DNA of 24,557 nucleotides from Acetobacteraceae bacterium (GTDB taxonomy: Bacteria; Pseudomonadota; Alphaproteobacteria; Zavarziniales; Zavarziniaceae): assembly GCA_947379865.1 (NCBI GenBank), contig CANCOY010000059.1:1-24557 (forward strand), in the 5' to 3' direction. Below, piece by piece: positions 1 to 7,498 of the stretch. The notes under the pieces are model-generated. The model was not told the origin of the DNA. It saw nothing but the letters and a program-made list of their open reading frames with translations, and ran no database searches. Position numbers and translations under genes: made by a program. Within the stretch, counting starts at the first letter, position 1; every line of letters starts with the position of its first letter.

Positions 1-235
1 GGCCCGGGGCAGCGCCTATCTGATTGGCGACAGCCTTACGGCGGCGGATTTTTACTGGGCTGCTTTCAGCAATCTGGTGCTGATCCAGTCCCTCGAAGAA
101 TGCCCCCTGGCGCCCGAGGTGCGGCCCATGTTCGAGCATACCTCGCCAGAGGTGGCGGCCGCCGTTGATCCCATCCTGATCGCCCACCGCGACCGCATCA
201 TGCGGGCACATTTCAAGCTGCCCATGGAACTCTGA
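1..235 (+). CDS. Glutathione S-transferase-like protein, C-terminal fragment (partial)
   Basis: An open frame enters from the left edge (first full codon at base 2) and stops at TGA 233-235, giving the last 77 residues. The stretch YLIGDSLTAADFYWA matches the N-capping and hydrophobic staple region of the GST C-terminal all-helical domain, where a conserved Asp follows Leu-Thr/Ser-Ala-Ala. GST-fold proteins conjugate or isomerise electrophiles with glutathione in the cytoplasm. The thioredoxin-like N-terminal half that would hold the catalytic residue lies outside the window, so the subclass and substrate cannot be stated. It ends 12 bases before the 3' end of the convergent acyl-CoA synthetase, with no convincing terminator between them. 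Confidence 0.7.
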   Translation, partial: ARGSAYLIGDSLTAADFYWAAFSNLVLIQSLEECPLAPEVRPMFEHTSPEVAAAVDPILIAHRDRIMRAHFKLPMEL

Positions 236-247
236 CCTCCGGCCCTC

Positions 248-1891
248 TCATCCTGAGGATTTCTCCGCCACCGCCTCCGCTATCATGCGGCGCAGGATGT
301 CCTTCTTGATCTTGCCAGAGGCGGTGCGGGGGAAGTCGTCCACCAGTTCCACGCGCTCGGGGAATTTCTGTTTGGCAAGGCCCTGCGCCTCCAGGAAGGC
401 GGCAAGCTCGGCCAGGTCGGGCCGGGCGGCGCCCTCGGGGATGACATAGACGCACACTGTCTCACCCAGGCGGGCATGGGGCATGGAGACAGCGGCGGCC
501 TCGCGCACGCCGGGGTGGCGGTGCAGGGCGTCCTCAATCTCCTTGGCCGACAGGTTCTCGCCGCCCCGGATGATCAGGTCCTTCTTGCGGCCGGTGATGA
601 CGACGGCGTTTTGCGGCGTAACAAAGCCGATATCGCCGGTGCGGAAATAGCCATCCGCATCAAAGGCCTCGGCGGTTTGGCCGGGATCGGCATAGCCAAG
701 GAACAGGGCGGGACCGCGCGTCAGGATCTCGCCCTCGCTGCCGCGCTCAAGGGTGGCGCCTGCGTCATCCACCACCTTCACCTCAAAGTCGATCAGTTCG
801 CCATCGGTTTCCGCCGCCAGATCGCCTTCACTGGCGCCGACAAAGCCCTGGGTGATCATGGGTGCCTCGGTCGAGCCATAGACGCGGCAGACCCGGCAAT
901 TGGCAAAGGCGGCGGTCGCCCGGCGCACCACCTCGGGCGGCACGGCAGCACCGCCACAGGCAAAGATCCTGAGGGAGGGCAGGGGGCGGTTGTGGCGGCG
1001 CGCGGCCTCGGCCAGTTCCTGCAGGAAGGGGGTGGCGCCCACGGTGGCATTAGCGCCATGGGTGTCGATCTCGTCCAGCGCCGCCTCGGCATTCCATTTT
1101 TCCATCAGCACGGTACGGGTGCCGCAGAGGAACGGCATCTCGATGCCGAAGGAAAAGCCGGTGACATGGGTGACGGGCGAGGGCATCAGGAACACCGCGC
1201 CCCGGTCTAACTGCCAGTGCCGCGCGCTGGCCTCAAGCGCACGGCGCAGGGTCTCGTGGCTGTGCAGCACGCCTTTGGGGCGGCCGGTGGTGCCGGACGT
1301 GTACATGATCAGCTTGGCCGCCTCGGGCGCCACCTTTGGCCAGGGCACATGCACGCCACGCCCCTCGGCAATCAGGCTGGTGAGGTCGCCCGCCTGGGCT
1401 GTAGCGGGGCGCACCTGAATCACATGGGTAAGGTCTGGCAGGCCGGGGCGCAGGCGCGCCAGCATGGCCACAAAGTCGAGGCCCCGGAAGCTGTCGGGGA
1501 TGAACAGCACCCGCGCCCGGCAATCCTTGAGGATCAGCCCCACCTCGGCATCGCGATAGATCGGCACGATGGGGTTGACCACAAGGCCGATCAGCACCGC
1601 CGCCAGATCGATCACCACCGCCTCGCGCCAGTTGGGCAGCTGCAGGCTGGCCACATCGCCGGGGCGCAGGCCGCGCGCCCAAAGGGCCGCCGCCAGGGCC
1701 TCGGCATCGGCCAGCAGGCCGCCCACCTCATGGGCGCCGGTGCCATCCCAATGGGTGATCCGCTCAGGCTCGGCCTCGGCCAGGGCGCGGGCCTCGTCGG
1801 CCAGGGTGCGGTTGCGCCAGGCGCCAGAGGCGCGGCGGGTGGCAATTTGCCCGGCATCCAGACGCAGGGTCCAGCCGCTGATGTCCTTCAT
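248..1891 (-). CDS. AMP-forming acyl-CoA synthetase (ANL superfamily)
   Basis: This 547-residue cytoplasmic enzyme activates a carboxylic acid to its acyl-CoA through an acyl-adenylate. The phosphate loop YTSGTTGRPKG is at about residues 197-207, the adenine-contact block YGSTEAP at 338-344, the YFRTGDIG motif with its ribose-binding Asp at 415-422, the hinge GRKKDLIIRGGENLS at 434-448, and the catalytic Lys in PRTASGKIKK at 527. Length is normal for the FadD/CaiC-like group. The frame stays open for another 65 codons upstream, but that segment lacks family similarity, so the ATG at 1889-1891 (MKDISGW) was chosen. An AAGG stretch lies near it, but the ribosome site is weak. It is divergent from the thioesterase at 2071. 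The substrate cannot be read from sequence; cyclic or medium-chain acids are possible. Confidence 0.9.
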   Translation of the reverse strand: MKDISGWTLRLDAGQIATRRASGAWRNRTLADEARALAEAEPERITHWDGTGAHEVGGLLADAEALAAALWARGLRPGDVASLQLPNWREAVVIDLAAVLIGLVVNPIVPIYRDAEVGLILKDCRARVLFIPDSFRGLDFVAMLARLRPGLPDLTHVIQVRPATAQAGDLTSLIAEGRGVHVPWPKVAPEAAKLIMYTSGTTGRPKGVLHSHETLRRALEASARHWQLDRGAVFLMPSPVTHVTGFSFGIEMPFLCGTRTVLMEKWNAEAALDEIDTHGANATVGATPFLQELAEAARRHNRPLPSLRIFACGGAAVPPEVVRRATAAFANCRVCRVYGSTEAPMITQGFVGASEGDLAAETDGELIDFEVKVVDDAGATLERGSEGEILTRGPALFLGYADPGQTAEAFDADGYFRTGDIGFVTPQNAVVITGRKKDLIIRGGENLSAKEIEDALHRHPGVREAAAVSMPHARLGETVCVYVIPEGAARPDLAELAAFLEAQGLAKQKFPERVELVDDFPRTASGKIKKDILRRMIAEAVAEKSSG

Positions 1892-2070
1892 GGCACTGCC
1901 TTTTTTGAGCGTTTCCGGAGTTGAGGATAGGCGGGGGCGCAAGCCTGCGTCCAGCGCGCCCAGCGATCGGAATGGGCGCGATTGACCGCTGGCACGCCTG
2001 CCCAGCATCATGCGACCCGGAATGCAGTGGTGATGGGCCAGCACAAGGTCTGCACCCCGGGGAGAGCACA

Positions 2071-2541
2071 ATGACCGACCACACAAGCACGCCAGCCCTG
2101 GCGCCCGATGATCTGGCGCGCGCTTGTGCCGAACGGATGTGGGCGGATGATCCCGCCTCGCGCGGGCTCGGCATGACCATGGAGGAAATCGGGGCCGGTC
2201 GTGCCACGCTCGCCATGCAGGTGGGCGACAGCATGGTGAACGGCCATGGCATGTGCCACGGCGGCTTCATCTTTACCCTGGCGGATTCGGCCTTTGCCTT
2301 TGCCTGCAACACCTATGACCGCCGCACGGTGGCCCAGCATGCCGCCATCACCTTCGTCGCCCCGGCGGCGCGGGGCGACCGGCTGGTGGCAGCGGCGGTG
2401 GAGCGCCAGCGCCGGGGACGTTCCGGCATCTATGATGTTACAGTCACCACCGGTGCCGGGGTGACCGTGGCCGAGTTCCGGGGGCATTCCCGGGTGATCG
2501 ATGGCGCCATTCTTTCTGCCCCTACCTCCGCCAAAACCTGA
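2071..2541 (+). CDS. paaI: PaaI-like hotdog thioesterase
   Basis: The 156-residue product has the single-hotdog fold signature of the PaaI family: NGHGMCHGGFIFTLADSAFA at about residues 57-76, with the Asn/His-Gly-Gly oxyanion region and the acidic residue Asp72 that corresponds to the catalytic Asp of E. coli PaaI. PaaI hydrolyses stalled aryl-CoA intermediates of phenylacetate breakdown, releasing CoA. The ATG at 2071 follows GGGGAGAGCACA, a good Shine-Dalgarno site, and is preferred over an upstream open extension. Only nine bases separate its stop from the ATG of the paaK-like gene, so the two are probably cotranscribed. That pairing, as in canonical paa operons, supports the name. Ring-epoxidase genes are not in view. 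Confidence 0.85.
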   Translation: MTDHTSTPALAPDDLARACAERMWADDPASRGLGMTMEEIGAGRATLAMQVGDSMVNGHGMCHGGFIFTLADSAFAFACNTYDRRTVAQHAAITFVAPAARGDRLVAAAVERQRRGRSGIYDVTVTTGAGVTVAEFRGHSRVIDGAILSAPTSAKT

Positions 2542-2550
2542 GGCAAGACC

Positions 2551-3858
2551 ATGAAGCGCAATTCCGGCCCTGCCGTGCTCGACCCCATCGAAACCGCCTC
2601 GCGCGACGAAATCGCCACCCTGCAGGTGCAGCGCCTGAAATGGTCGCTGGCGCACGCTTTTCAGAACGTGCCGCACTACCGTGCCGCCTTTGAGGCCGCC
2701 GGGGTGCACCCTGATGATTTCCACACCCTGGCCGATCTGGCGAAGTTCCCCTTCACCACCAAGCATGATCTGCGGGCGAACTATCCCTTTGGCATGTTTG
2801 CCGTGCCGCGCAGCGAGGTGTCGCGCATCCATGCCTCGTCCGGCACCACGGGCAAGCCCACGGTGGTGGGCTATACGCGCCGCGACCTCGACGTCTGGGC
2901 CGAGGTGATGGCGCGTTCCATCCGCGCGGCGGGTGGGCGGCCGGGCGACCTGCTGCATGTCTGCTATGGCTATGGCCTGTTTACCGGTGGCCTTGGCGCG
3001 CACTATGGGGCAGAGCGGCTGGGTTGCACCGTGGTGCCCATGTCGGGCGGCCAGACGGAGCGACAGGTGCAGCTGATCCAGGATTTCCAGCCCCGGATCA
3101 TCATGGTCACCCCCTCCTACATGCTCTCAATTCTCGACGAGTTCCGGGCCGCTGGTGTGGACCCCAGGGAGAGTTCCCTTGGCATCGGCATCTTCGGGGC
3201 CGAGCCCTGGACCAATTCCATGCGCGAGGAGATCGAGGCGGCCTTTGGCATGCACGCCATCGACATCTATGGCCTGTCAGAGGTGATGGGGCCGGGTGTC
3301 GCCCAGGAATGTGTGGAGACCAAGGACGGCCTGCACATCTGGGAAGATCATTTCTATCCCGAGATCATCGATCCCGTAACCGGCAAGGTTCTTCCCGATG
3401 GCGAGATGGGGGAACTGGTCTTCACCTCCCTGTCCAAGGAGGCCATGCCCGTGGTGCGCTATCGCACCCGCGACCTCACCCGGCTGCTGCCGGGCACGGC
3501 GCGCAGCATGCGCCGCATGGAAAAGATCACAGGTCGCTCCGACGACATGCTGATCATCCGTGGGGTGAACGTGTTCCCCACCCAGGTGGAGGAACAGATC
3601 CTGCGCTGCGCGGGCCTGGCCGGCCATTACCAGATCGAGCTGACACGGGAAGGCCGCCTCGACGAGATGCGCGTGCTGGTGGAAGCCCGCGCCGACCATG
3701 CGGACGAGGCATCGCGCACGGCCTCAGCCGGGCTTTTGGCGCACCGGATCAAGGAAATCATCGGGGTTACTGCCGCCATCACGGTAACGGATCCGGGCGG
3801 GGTTGAGCGTTCGCAGGGCAAGGCCCGGCGGGTGGTGGACCTCAGGCCGAAAGCCTGA
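2551..3858 (+). CDS. paaK: Phenylacetate-CoA ligase
   Basis: The 435-residue protein matches the compact PaaK branch of adenylate-forming ligases in length and motifs. The phosphate loop HASSGTTGKPTVVGYT is at residues 94-109, the block IYGLSEVMGPGV lies mid-protein, and VVRYRTRDLT carries the ribose-contact Asp. The C-terminal domain begins at GRSDDMLIIRGVNVFPTQVE and ends with a Ser-Gln-Gly-Lys (GGVERSQGKARR) in place of the usual catalytic SGK. PaaK converts phenylacetate, ATP and CoA to phenylacetyl-CoA in the cytoplasm, the entry step of the aerobic-hybrid pathway; close relatives accept other aryl acids. It follows the paaI-like gene after nine bases. Its stop codon lies inside a GC-rich hairpin. 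Without paaABCDE nearby, the physiological substrate remains open. Confidence 0.9.
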   Translation: MKRNSGPAVLDPIETASRDEIATLQVQRLKWSLAHAFQNVPHYRAAFEAAGVHPDDFHTLADLAKFPFTTKHDLRANYPFGMFAVPRSEVSRIHASSGTTGKPTVVGYTRRDLDVWAEVMARSIRAAGGRPGDLLHVCYGYGLFTGGLGAHYGAERLGCTVVPMSGGQTERQVQLIQDFQPRIIMVTPSYMLSILDEFRAAGVDPRESSLGIGIFGAEPWTNSMREEIEAAFGMHAIDIYGLSEVMGPGVAQECVETKDGLHIWEDHFYPEIIDPVTGKVLPDGEMGELVFTSLSKEAMPVVRYRTRDLTRLLPGTARSMRRMEKITGRSDDMLIIRGVNVFPTQVEEQILRCAGLAGHYQIELTREGRLDEMRVLVEARADHADEASRTASAGLLAHRIKEIIGVTAAITVTDPGGVERSQGKARRVVDLRPKA

Positions 3859-3886
3859 GATCCACCCCGTCTGCCAGAGCTCAGGC
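3841..3886. terminator. Three-part complementary repeat at a convergent gene junction
   Basis: CTCAGGC (3841-3847) pairs perfectly with GCCTGAG (3853-3859) across a five-base CGAAA loop. GCCTGAG can instead pair with a second CTCAGGC (3880-3886) across 20 bases. The paaK stop TGA (3856-3858) and the stop of the opposite acyl-CoA dehydrogenase (complement of 3881-3883) both lie inside these arms. The position between convergent genes fits a bidirectional transcription end. No T-run follows, so it would be a weak or Rho-assisted terminator. Confidence 0.4.
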
Positions 3887-5053
3887 GCGCTTGGCGCGAT
3901 CGTCGGCGATGCGCTTGGCGATGGACCAGCGGTGTACTTCCGACGGGCCGTCATAGATGCGGAAGGCGCGGATCTCGCGGAAGATCTGCTGCACCGGTGT
4001 ATCGCCGGTGATGCCAAGGCCGCCCAGGATCTGGACGCAGCGGTCGGCCACGCGATAGAGCGCTTCCGAGCACGCCAGCTTGGCAAGGCTTGATTCCGCC
4101 GTGCCCCGCGCGCCCTGGTCCAGCACCCAGGCGGTATAGTCGATGGTCTGCAGGCACTGCTGCAGGTCGACCATATTGTCGGCCAGCATGAAGCCGATGC
4201 CCTCGTGCTCGATCAGCGGCTTGCCAAAGGCGTGGCGGCGGCTGGCGTAATCCACCGCAATGTCATGGGCGCGCTGGGCGCTGCCCCACCAGCGCATGCA
4301 ATGGGTGAGGCGGGCCGGCGCCAGGCGCACCTGGGCATAGCGGAAGCCCTGCTCCAGCTCGCCCAGGATCTGGTCGGCCGGCACGCGCACGTCTTCCAGC
4401 TTCACCACGGCATGGCCGCCGGGCATGGACTGGTCGATGGTGTCGAGCACGCGTTCGATGACGATGCCGGGCGTGGTCATGTCCGTCAGGAACATGGTGG
4501 CGCCGGTGGCGGTGCGGGCCATGATGATGGCGCAGGTGGCGCCCTCTGCCCCGGTGATCAGCCATTTGCGGCCATTGATGACCCAATGGTTACCATCCAG
4601 CCGCGCCGTGGTCTGCATCATGGAGGGGTCGGAACCGGCGCCATTGTCGGGCTCGGTCATCAGGAAGGCAGAGCGGGTGTGGCCCTCGGCCAGGGGGCGC
4701 AGCCAGCGTTCCTGCTGCTCGGGCGTTGCCACCTTGGCCAGCAGGTGCATGTTGCCCTCGTCCGGCGCCATGATGTTCATGGCCACGGGGCCAAGCACGG
4801 AATAGCCCGCCGCCCGGAACACGGTGGCCGTCTCGCGGTGGTTGAGGCCAAAACCGCCAAAGCGTTCCGGCAGCTGCGGCGCAATCAGGCCGACGGCGCG
4901 GGCCTTGGCCTGCATCTCGGTGCGGATCTCTTCCGATGGCCCGTGGCCGCCCAGCCGGGGATCGCGCTCATAGGGGATGATCTGGTCACGAATGAAGTCG
5001 CGCGTGCGCGCCTCCAGCTCCAACTCGCGGGCGCCGCGCGTGAAATCCACCAT
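3881..5053 (-). CDS. Acyl-CoA dehydrogenase, ACAD10/11-like
   Basis: This 390-residue FAD enzyme would form the alpha,beta double bond of an acyl-CoA and pass electrons to ETF. The substrate/FAD block AFLMTEPDNGAGSDPSMMQT, the WVINGRKWLITGA segment, the RRHAFGKPLIEHEGIGFMLAD region and the C-terminal block QIFREIRAFRIYDGPSEVHR follow family order. In the last block the usual YEGT Glu base is replaced by Asp (Asp368, YDGP), a pattern I associate with ACAD10/11-like proteins. The ATG at 5051-5053 follows AAGGAGACGGCACA; the upstream extension contains low-complexity repeats and is not included. The gene is convergent with paaK and divergent from the carboxylesterase. Branched or hydroxylated acyl-CoA substrates are possible but not shown. 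Confidence 0.9.
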   Translation of the reverse strand: MVDFTRGARELELEARTRDFIRDQIIPYERDPRLGGHGPSEEIRTEMQAKARAVGLIAPQLPERFGGFGLNHRETATVFRAAGYSVLGPVAMNIMAPDEGNMHLLAKVATPEQQERWLRPLAEGHTRSAFLMTEPDNGAGSDPSMMQTTARLDGNHWVINGRKWLITGAEGATCAIIMARTATGATMFLTDMTTPGIVIERVLDTIDQSMPGGHAVVKLEDVRVPADQILGELEQGFRYAQVRLAPARLTHCMRWWGSAQRAHDIAVDYASRRHAFGKPLIEHEGIGFMLADNMVDLQQCLQTIDYTAWVLDQGARGTAESSLAKLACSEALYRVADRCVQILGGLGITGDTPVQQIFREIRAFRIYDGPSEVHRWSIAKRIADDRAKRA

Positions 5054-5081
5054 TGTGCCGTCTCCTTCTTGTCCGGGCCTA

Positions 5082-5107
5082 TGCAGCCCTGGCCTGTGCA
5101 GCCCTGG
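5082..5107. repeat. 11-bp direct repeat in a divergent promoter region
   Basis: TGCAGCCCTGG occurs at 5082-5092 and again at 5097-5107, a 15-base period, in the 139-base gap between the divergent acyl-CoA dehydrogenase and carboxylesterase. It lies about 30 bases upstream of the dehydrogenase start. It could be a regulator binding pair or a chance duplication. Nothing else recognisable is in this gap. Confidence 0.35.
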
Positions 5108-5192
5108 TTCCCTGTGGCGGGACCATGGCAAGGATGCGGGGCCGCTGCAATGTGCCATTGGCACCCCCGCCTGCCTGCGCTAGGTCTGTGTC

Positions 5193-5861
5193 ATGACCCA
5201 TGATCCCACGCGTCTTGCGCCCCTCTCTGGTCAGCCGCCTCGCCGGTTGGTGATGTTGCTGCATGGCTATGGCTCTTCGGGGGTGGAGATGATGCCGCTG
5301 GCGGCCGAGTGGCAGGCGGTGTTGCCCGATGCGGCCTTTCATGCGCCAAACGCGCCGGAGGTGGCGGAAGGGGAGGCGGGGCTGTGCTGGGCGCCGCGGC
5401 GCTCGGCGCGGGATGGGCGGCTGGCGGGGGAAATTGCGGCGGCGGGCCTGGGGGTGGAGGATCTGTGCGCGGCAGAGCTGGCGCGCCTTGGCCTGCCGGC
5501 CTCGGCGCTGGCTTTGGTTGGCTTTTCGCAAGGGGCGGTGCTGGCCCTGCGGGTGGGGCTGCTGCGGGCGACAGCCCCGGCGGCGGTGCTGGCTTATGGC
5601 GGTGGCCTGGTTGGCCGGGCGCGGCTGGCAGAGGAAATCCGGTCGCGGCCGCCGGTGCTGCTGGTCAATGGCGAGGGCGATGAACTGGCGCCGGTCTCTG
5701 GCCTGGGGCCAGCGCTTGAAGCGCTGCGGGCACTCGACGTGATGGCCGAGGGCGTCGCCCTGCCGGGCCTGGGGCACGAGATTGATGGGCGGGCGATTGC
5801 GCTGGGCGGCCGGTTTCTGGCCTCGGCCTTTGCTTATGCCGACAGGCTGGCCGCCTCGTAA
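5193..5861 (+). CDS. Alpha/beta hydrolase, phospholipase/carboxylesterase (YpfH-like)
   Basis: The 222-residue protein has the complete triad of the small carboxylesterase family (Pfam Abhydrolase_2): nucleophile Ser112 in GFSQG, Asp163 in GEGDELAP and His195 in GLGHEID. The N-terminal LLHGYGSSG supplies the oxyanion loop. No signal peptide is seen, so it should be cytoplasmic and hydrolyse short acyl esters or thioesters. Its ATG has only a weak AGG upstream. The coding sequence is extremely rich in G and C. Its last 28 bases overlap the 3' end of the opposite-strand amidohydrolase gene, so the two transcripts would be antisense to each other. The substrate is unknown. Confidence 0.88.
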   Translation: MTHDPTRLAPLSGQPPRRLVMLLHGYGSSGVEMMPLAAEWQAVLPDAAFHAPNAPEVAEGEAGLCWAPRRSARDGRLAGEIAAAGLGVEDLCAAELARLGLPASALALVGFSQGAVLALRVGLLRATAPAAVLAYGGGLVGRARLAEEIRSRPPVLLVNGEGDELAPVSGLGPALEALRALDVMAEGVALPGLGHEIDGRAIALGGRFLASAFAYADRLAAS

Positions 5862-6631
5862 CGGCGCAGGGCCTCGGCCAGCAGGCGGGCAAGGCGCATG
5901 GCCCAGGCCTGCTGCCCCTCGGGGCTGGTGATCAGGTCCTGGCGGATTTCCAGTTCCACATGGGGCAGGTTGCGGCGTTCGCCATGGACGGGGATGGTGT
6001 AATCCGTCGCATCGCTCACGGCATAGGGGGCGTTGTCGCCCACCTCAAGGTCGCCTTCGGCCCGCAGCAGATCCAGCATCAGATGGGGAAAGGCGGTGTG
6101 GCGGTTATAGAGCACGCCGGCGTGCAGGCTGCGCGCCGCCCCCTTGAAAACGGGGGTGAAGCTGTGCACCGCCACCAGCACCGTGGGCTGGCGCCTTGCC
6201 TTGCGGCTGTCCAGTTCGGCGGCAAGGCGGCCGTGATAGGGGGCGTGGATCGCCGCCACCCGCGCCGCGCGCTCTGCTTCCGTCAGGCCCAGGTTGCCGG
6301 GGATGGGCGTGTGCTCGCTGATCTCGGGCATGGCGCTGGGCACCGCGGGGTCGCGGTTGCAGTCGATGACGAGGCGCGAATAGGTCTGCAGAATGGCAAA
6401 GGCATCGAGCCGCTCTGCAAGGTCGAGGGTGACCGCCGCCGCCCCGATGTCCCAGGCAATGTGCCGCTCCCGCTCCGCCGCACTCACCCCCAGATCCCCC
6501 AGCCGGCGGGGGATCAGCCGTCCCGCGTGGTCGCAGGCCAGCAGAAAGGGCGAGCGGCCCATCGCCCGTGCCACGGTGAACACCGGCGGCTCGTCTGGGG
6601 CCAGCAGGGGCGGGCAGCTCTGGGCATCCAC
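5834..6631 (-). CDS. N-formylglutamate amidohydrolase family protein
   Basis: This 265-residue cytoplasmic protein belongs to the N-formylglutamate amidohydrolase (FGase/HutG2-like) family. The segments LLACDHAGRLIPRRL (31-45), HIAWDIGA (57-64), SRLVIDCNRDP (85-95), VAVHSFTP (153-160) and HVELEIRQDLI near the C terminus are characteristic, and their His, Asp and Glu residues are likely metal or substrate ligands. The founding enzymes release formate from N-formylglutamate in histidine degradation. No hut genes are near, so this may be a paralogue acting on another N-acyl amino acid. The ATG at 6631 follows CCGGAGACTGGCCGTGG. Its 3' end overlaps the convergent carboxylesterase by 28 bases. Confidence 0.85.
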   Translation of the reverse strand: MDAQSCPPLLAPDEPPVFTVARAMGRSPFLLACDHAGRLIPRRLGDLGVSAAERERHIAWDIGAAAVTLDLAERLDAFAILQTYSRLVIDCNRDPAVPSAMPEISEHTPIPGNLGLTEAERAARVAAIHAPYHGRLAAELDSRKARRQPTVLVAVHSFTPVFKGAARSLHAGVLYNRHTAFPHLMLDLLRAEGDLEVGDNAPYAVSDATDYTIPVHGERRNLPHVELEIRQDLITSPEGQQAWAMRLARLLAEALRRYEAASLSA

Positions 6632-6749
6632 GGCCAGTCTCCGGTTGGGCGAATCGGGCCTCCATGATCAGCGCCGGCGGCAGCGGACGCAATGACAGAG
6701 GCTGGCGCCGGGGCTTGCCGAGGCGGCCCTGGCCGGCCCAAATTGTCGC

Positions 6750-7487
6750 ATGACACAGACCAACTCCCCCTCCCAACTGGCGCCCGAGCCCTTCATCATT
6801 CCTGCCCGACATCGGGGGCCGCCGGAATCCGGCAATGGCGGCATTGTCTCGGGCCGCCTGGCGGGCCTGCTGGCGCCGGGGCCGGTGGAGGTGACCTTGC
6901 GGGCGCCCATTCCCCTCGACCGCGCCTTGCAGGTGGATCTGCGCGAGGGGGCGGCCGACCTGCGGGATGGCGAGACCCTGATTGCCGAGGCGCGGACGGC
7001 GAGCCTTGATCTGGAGGCGCCGGGGCCGATGAGTTGGGACGTGGCCGAGGCGTGCAGCCGGGTTGGTGGCTCTGACGCGCAGTCGGACTTCAACCATTGC
7101 TTTGCCTGCGGGCGGGGGCATGGGCCGAAAGAGGGGCTCAGGGTCTGGGCCTCGGCGGTGCCGGGTCGCGACATGGTGGCGGCGGCCCTGGTGGCAGACC
7201 CAGTTCATGGTGACGCGGATGGCTTCCTGCCCGCTCCCCTGCTGTGGGCCGCCATCGATTGCCCGGGCGCCATTGCGGTGGGCGCCAGCCAGAGCCGCAT
7301 GATGTTGACGGGCCGCATGGTGGCCGAGGTGACGGGCCGGGTGCGCACCGGCGAGCGGGCCATCGTGGTGGGCTGGCCGCTGGGTGAAGACGGGCGCAAG
7401 CTCTATTCCGGCACCGCCATATACAATGCGTCGGGCGAACTGGCGGCCCGCGCCCGCATCACCTGGATCCTGCTGAAGCAGGGCTGA
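6750..7487 (+). CDS. Hotdog-like (double-hotdog) thioesterase-family protein
   Basis: The 245-residue protein has no signal peptide. It appears to consist of two roughly equal halves resembling an acyl-CoA thioesterase double hotdog: an N-terminal part up to about residue 100 and a C-terminal part ending in SGTAIYNASGELAARARITWILL, the typical last hotdog strands. Between them sits FNHCFACGRGHGPKEGL (114-130), a CxxCG motif seen in some PaaI-like hydrolases. The second half has a PAPLLWAAIDCPGAIA helix where the hotdog central helix belongs. Acyl-CoA hydrolysis or binding is inferred, with no clear catalytic acid in the helix. It is 11 bases upstream of the FabG-like reductase and probably in one operon with it. 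The Shine-Dalgarno site is poor. Confidence 0.75.
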   Translation: MTQTNSPSQLAPEPFIIPARHRGPPESGNGGIVSGRLAGLLAPGPVEVTLRAPIPLDRALQVDLREGAADLRDGETLIAEARTASLDLEAPGPMSWDVAEACSRVGGSDAQSDFNHCFACGRGHGPKEGLRVWASAVPGRDMVAAALVADPVHGDADGFLPAPLLWAAIDCPGAIAVGASQSRMMLTGRMVAEVTGRVRTGERAIVVGWPLGEDGRKLYSGTAIYNASGELAARARITWILLKQG

Positions 7488-7498
7488 AAGGACGACCC

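Noticed and set aside
5157..5175. Sigma-54-like TGGCAC...TGC promoter before the carboxylesterase
   Set aside because: The GG and GC elements are one base too far apart and the TTGC box is absent.
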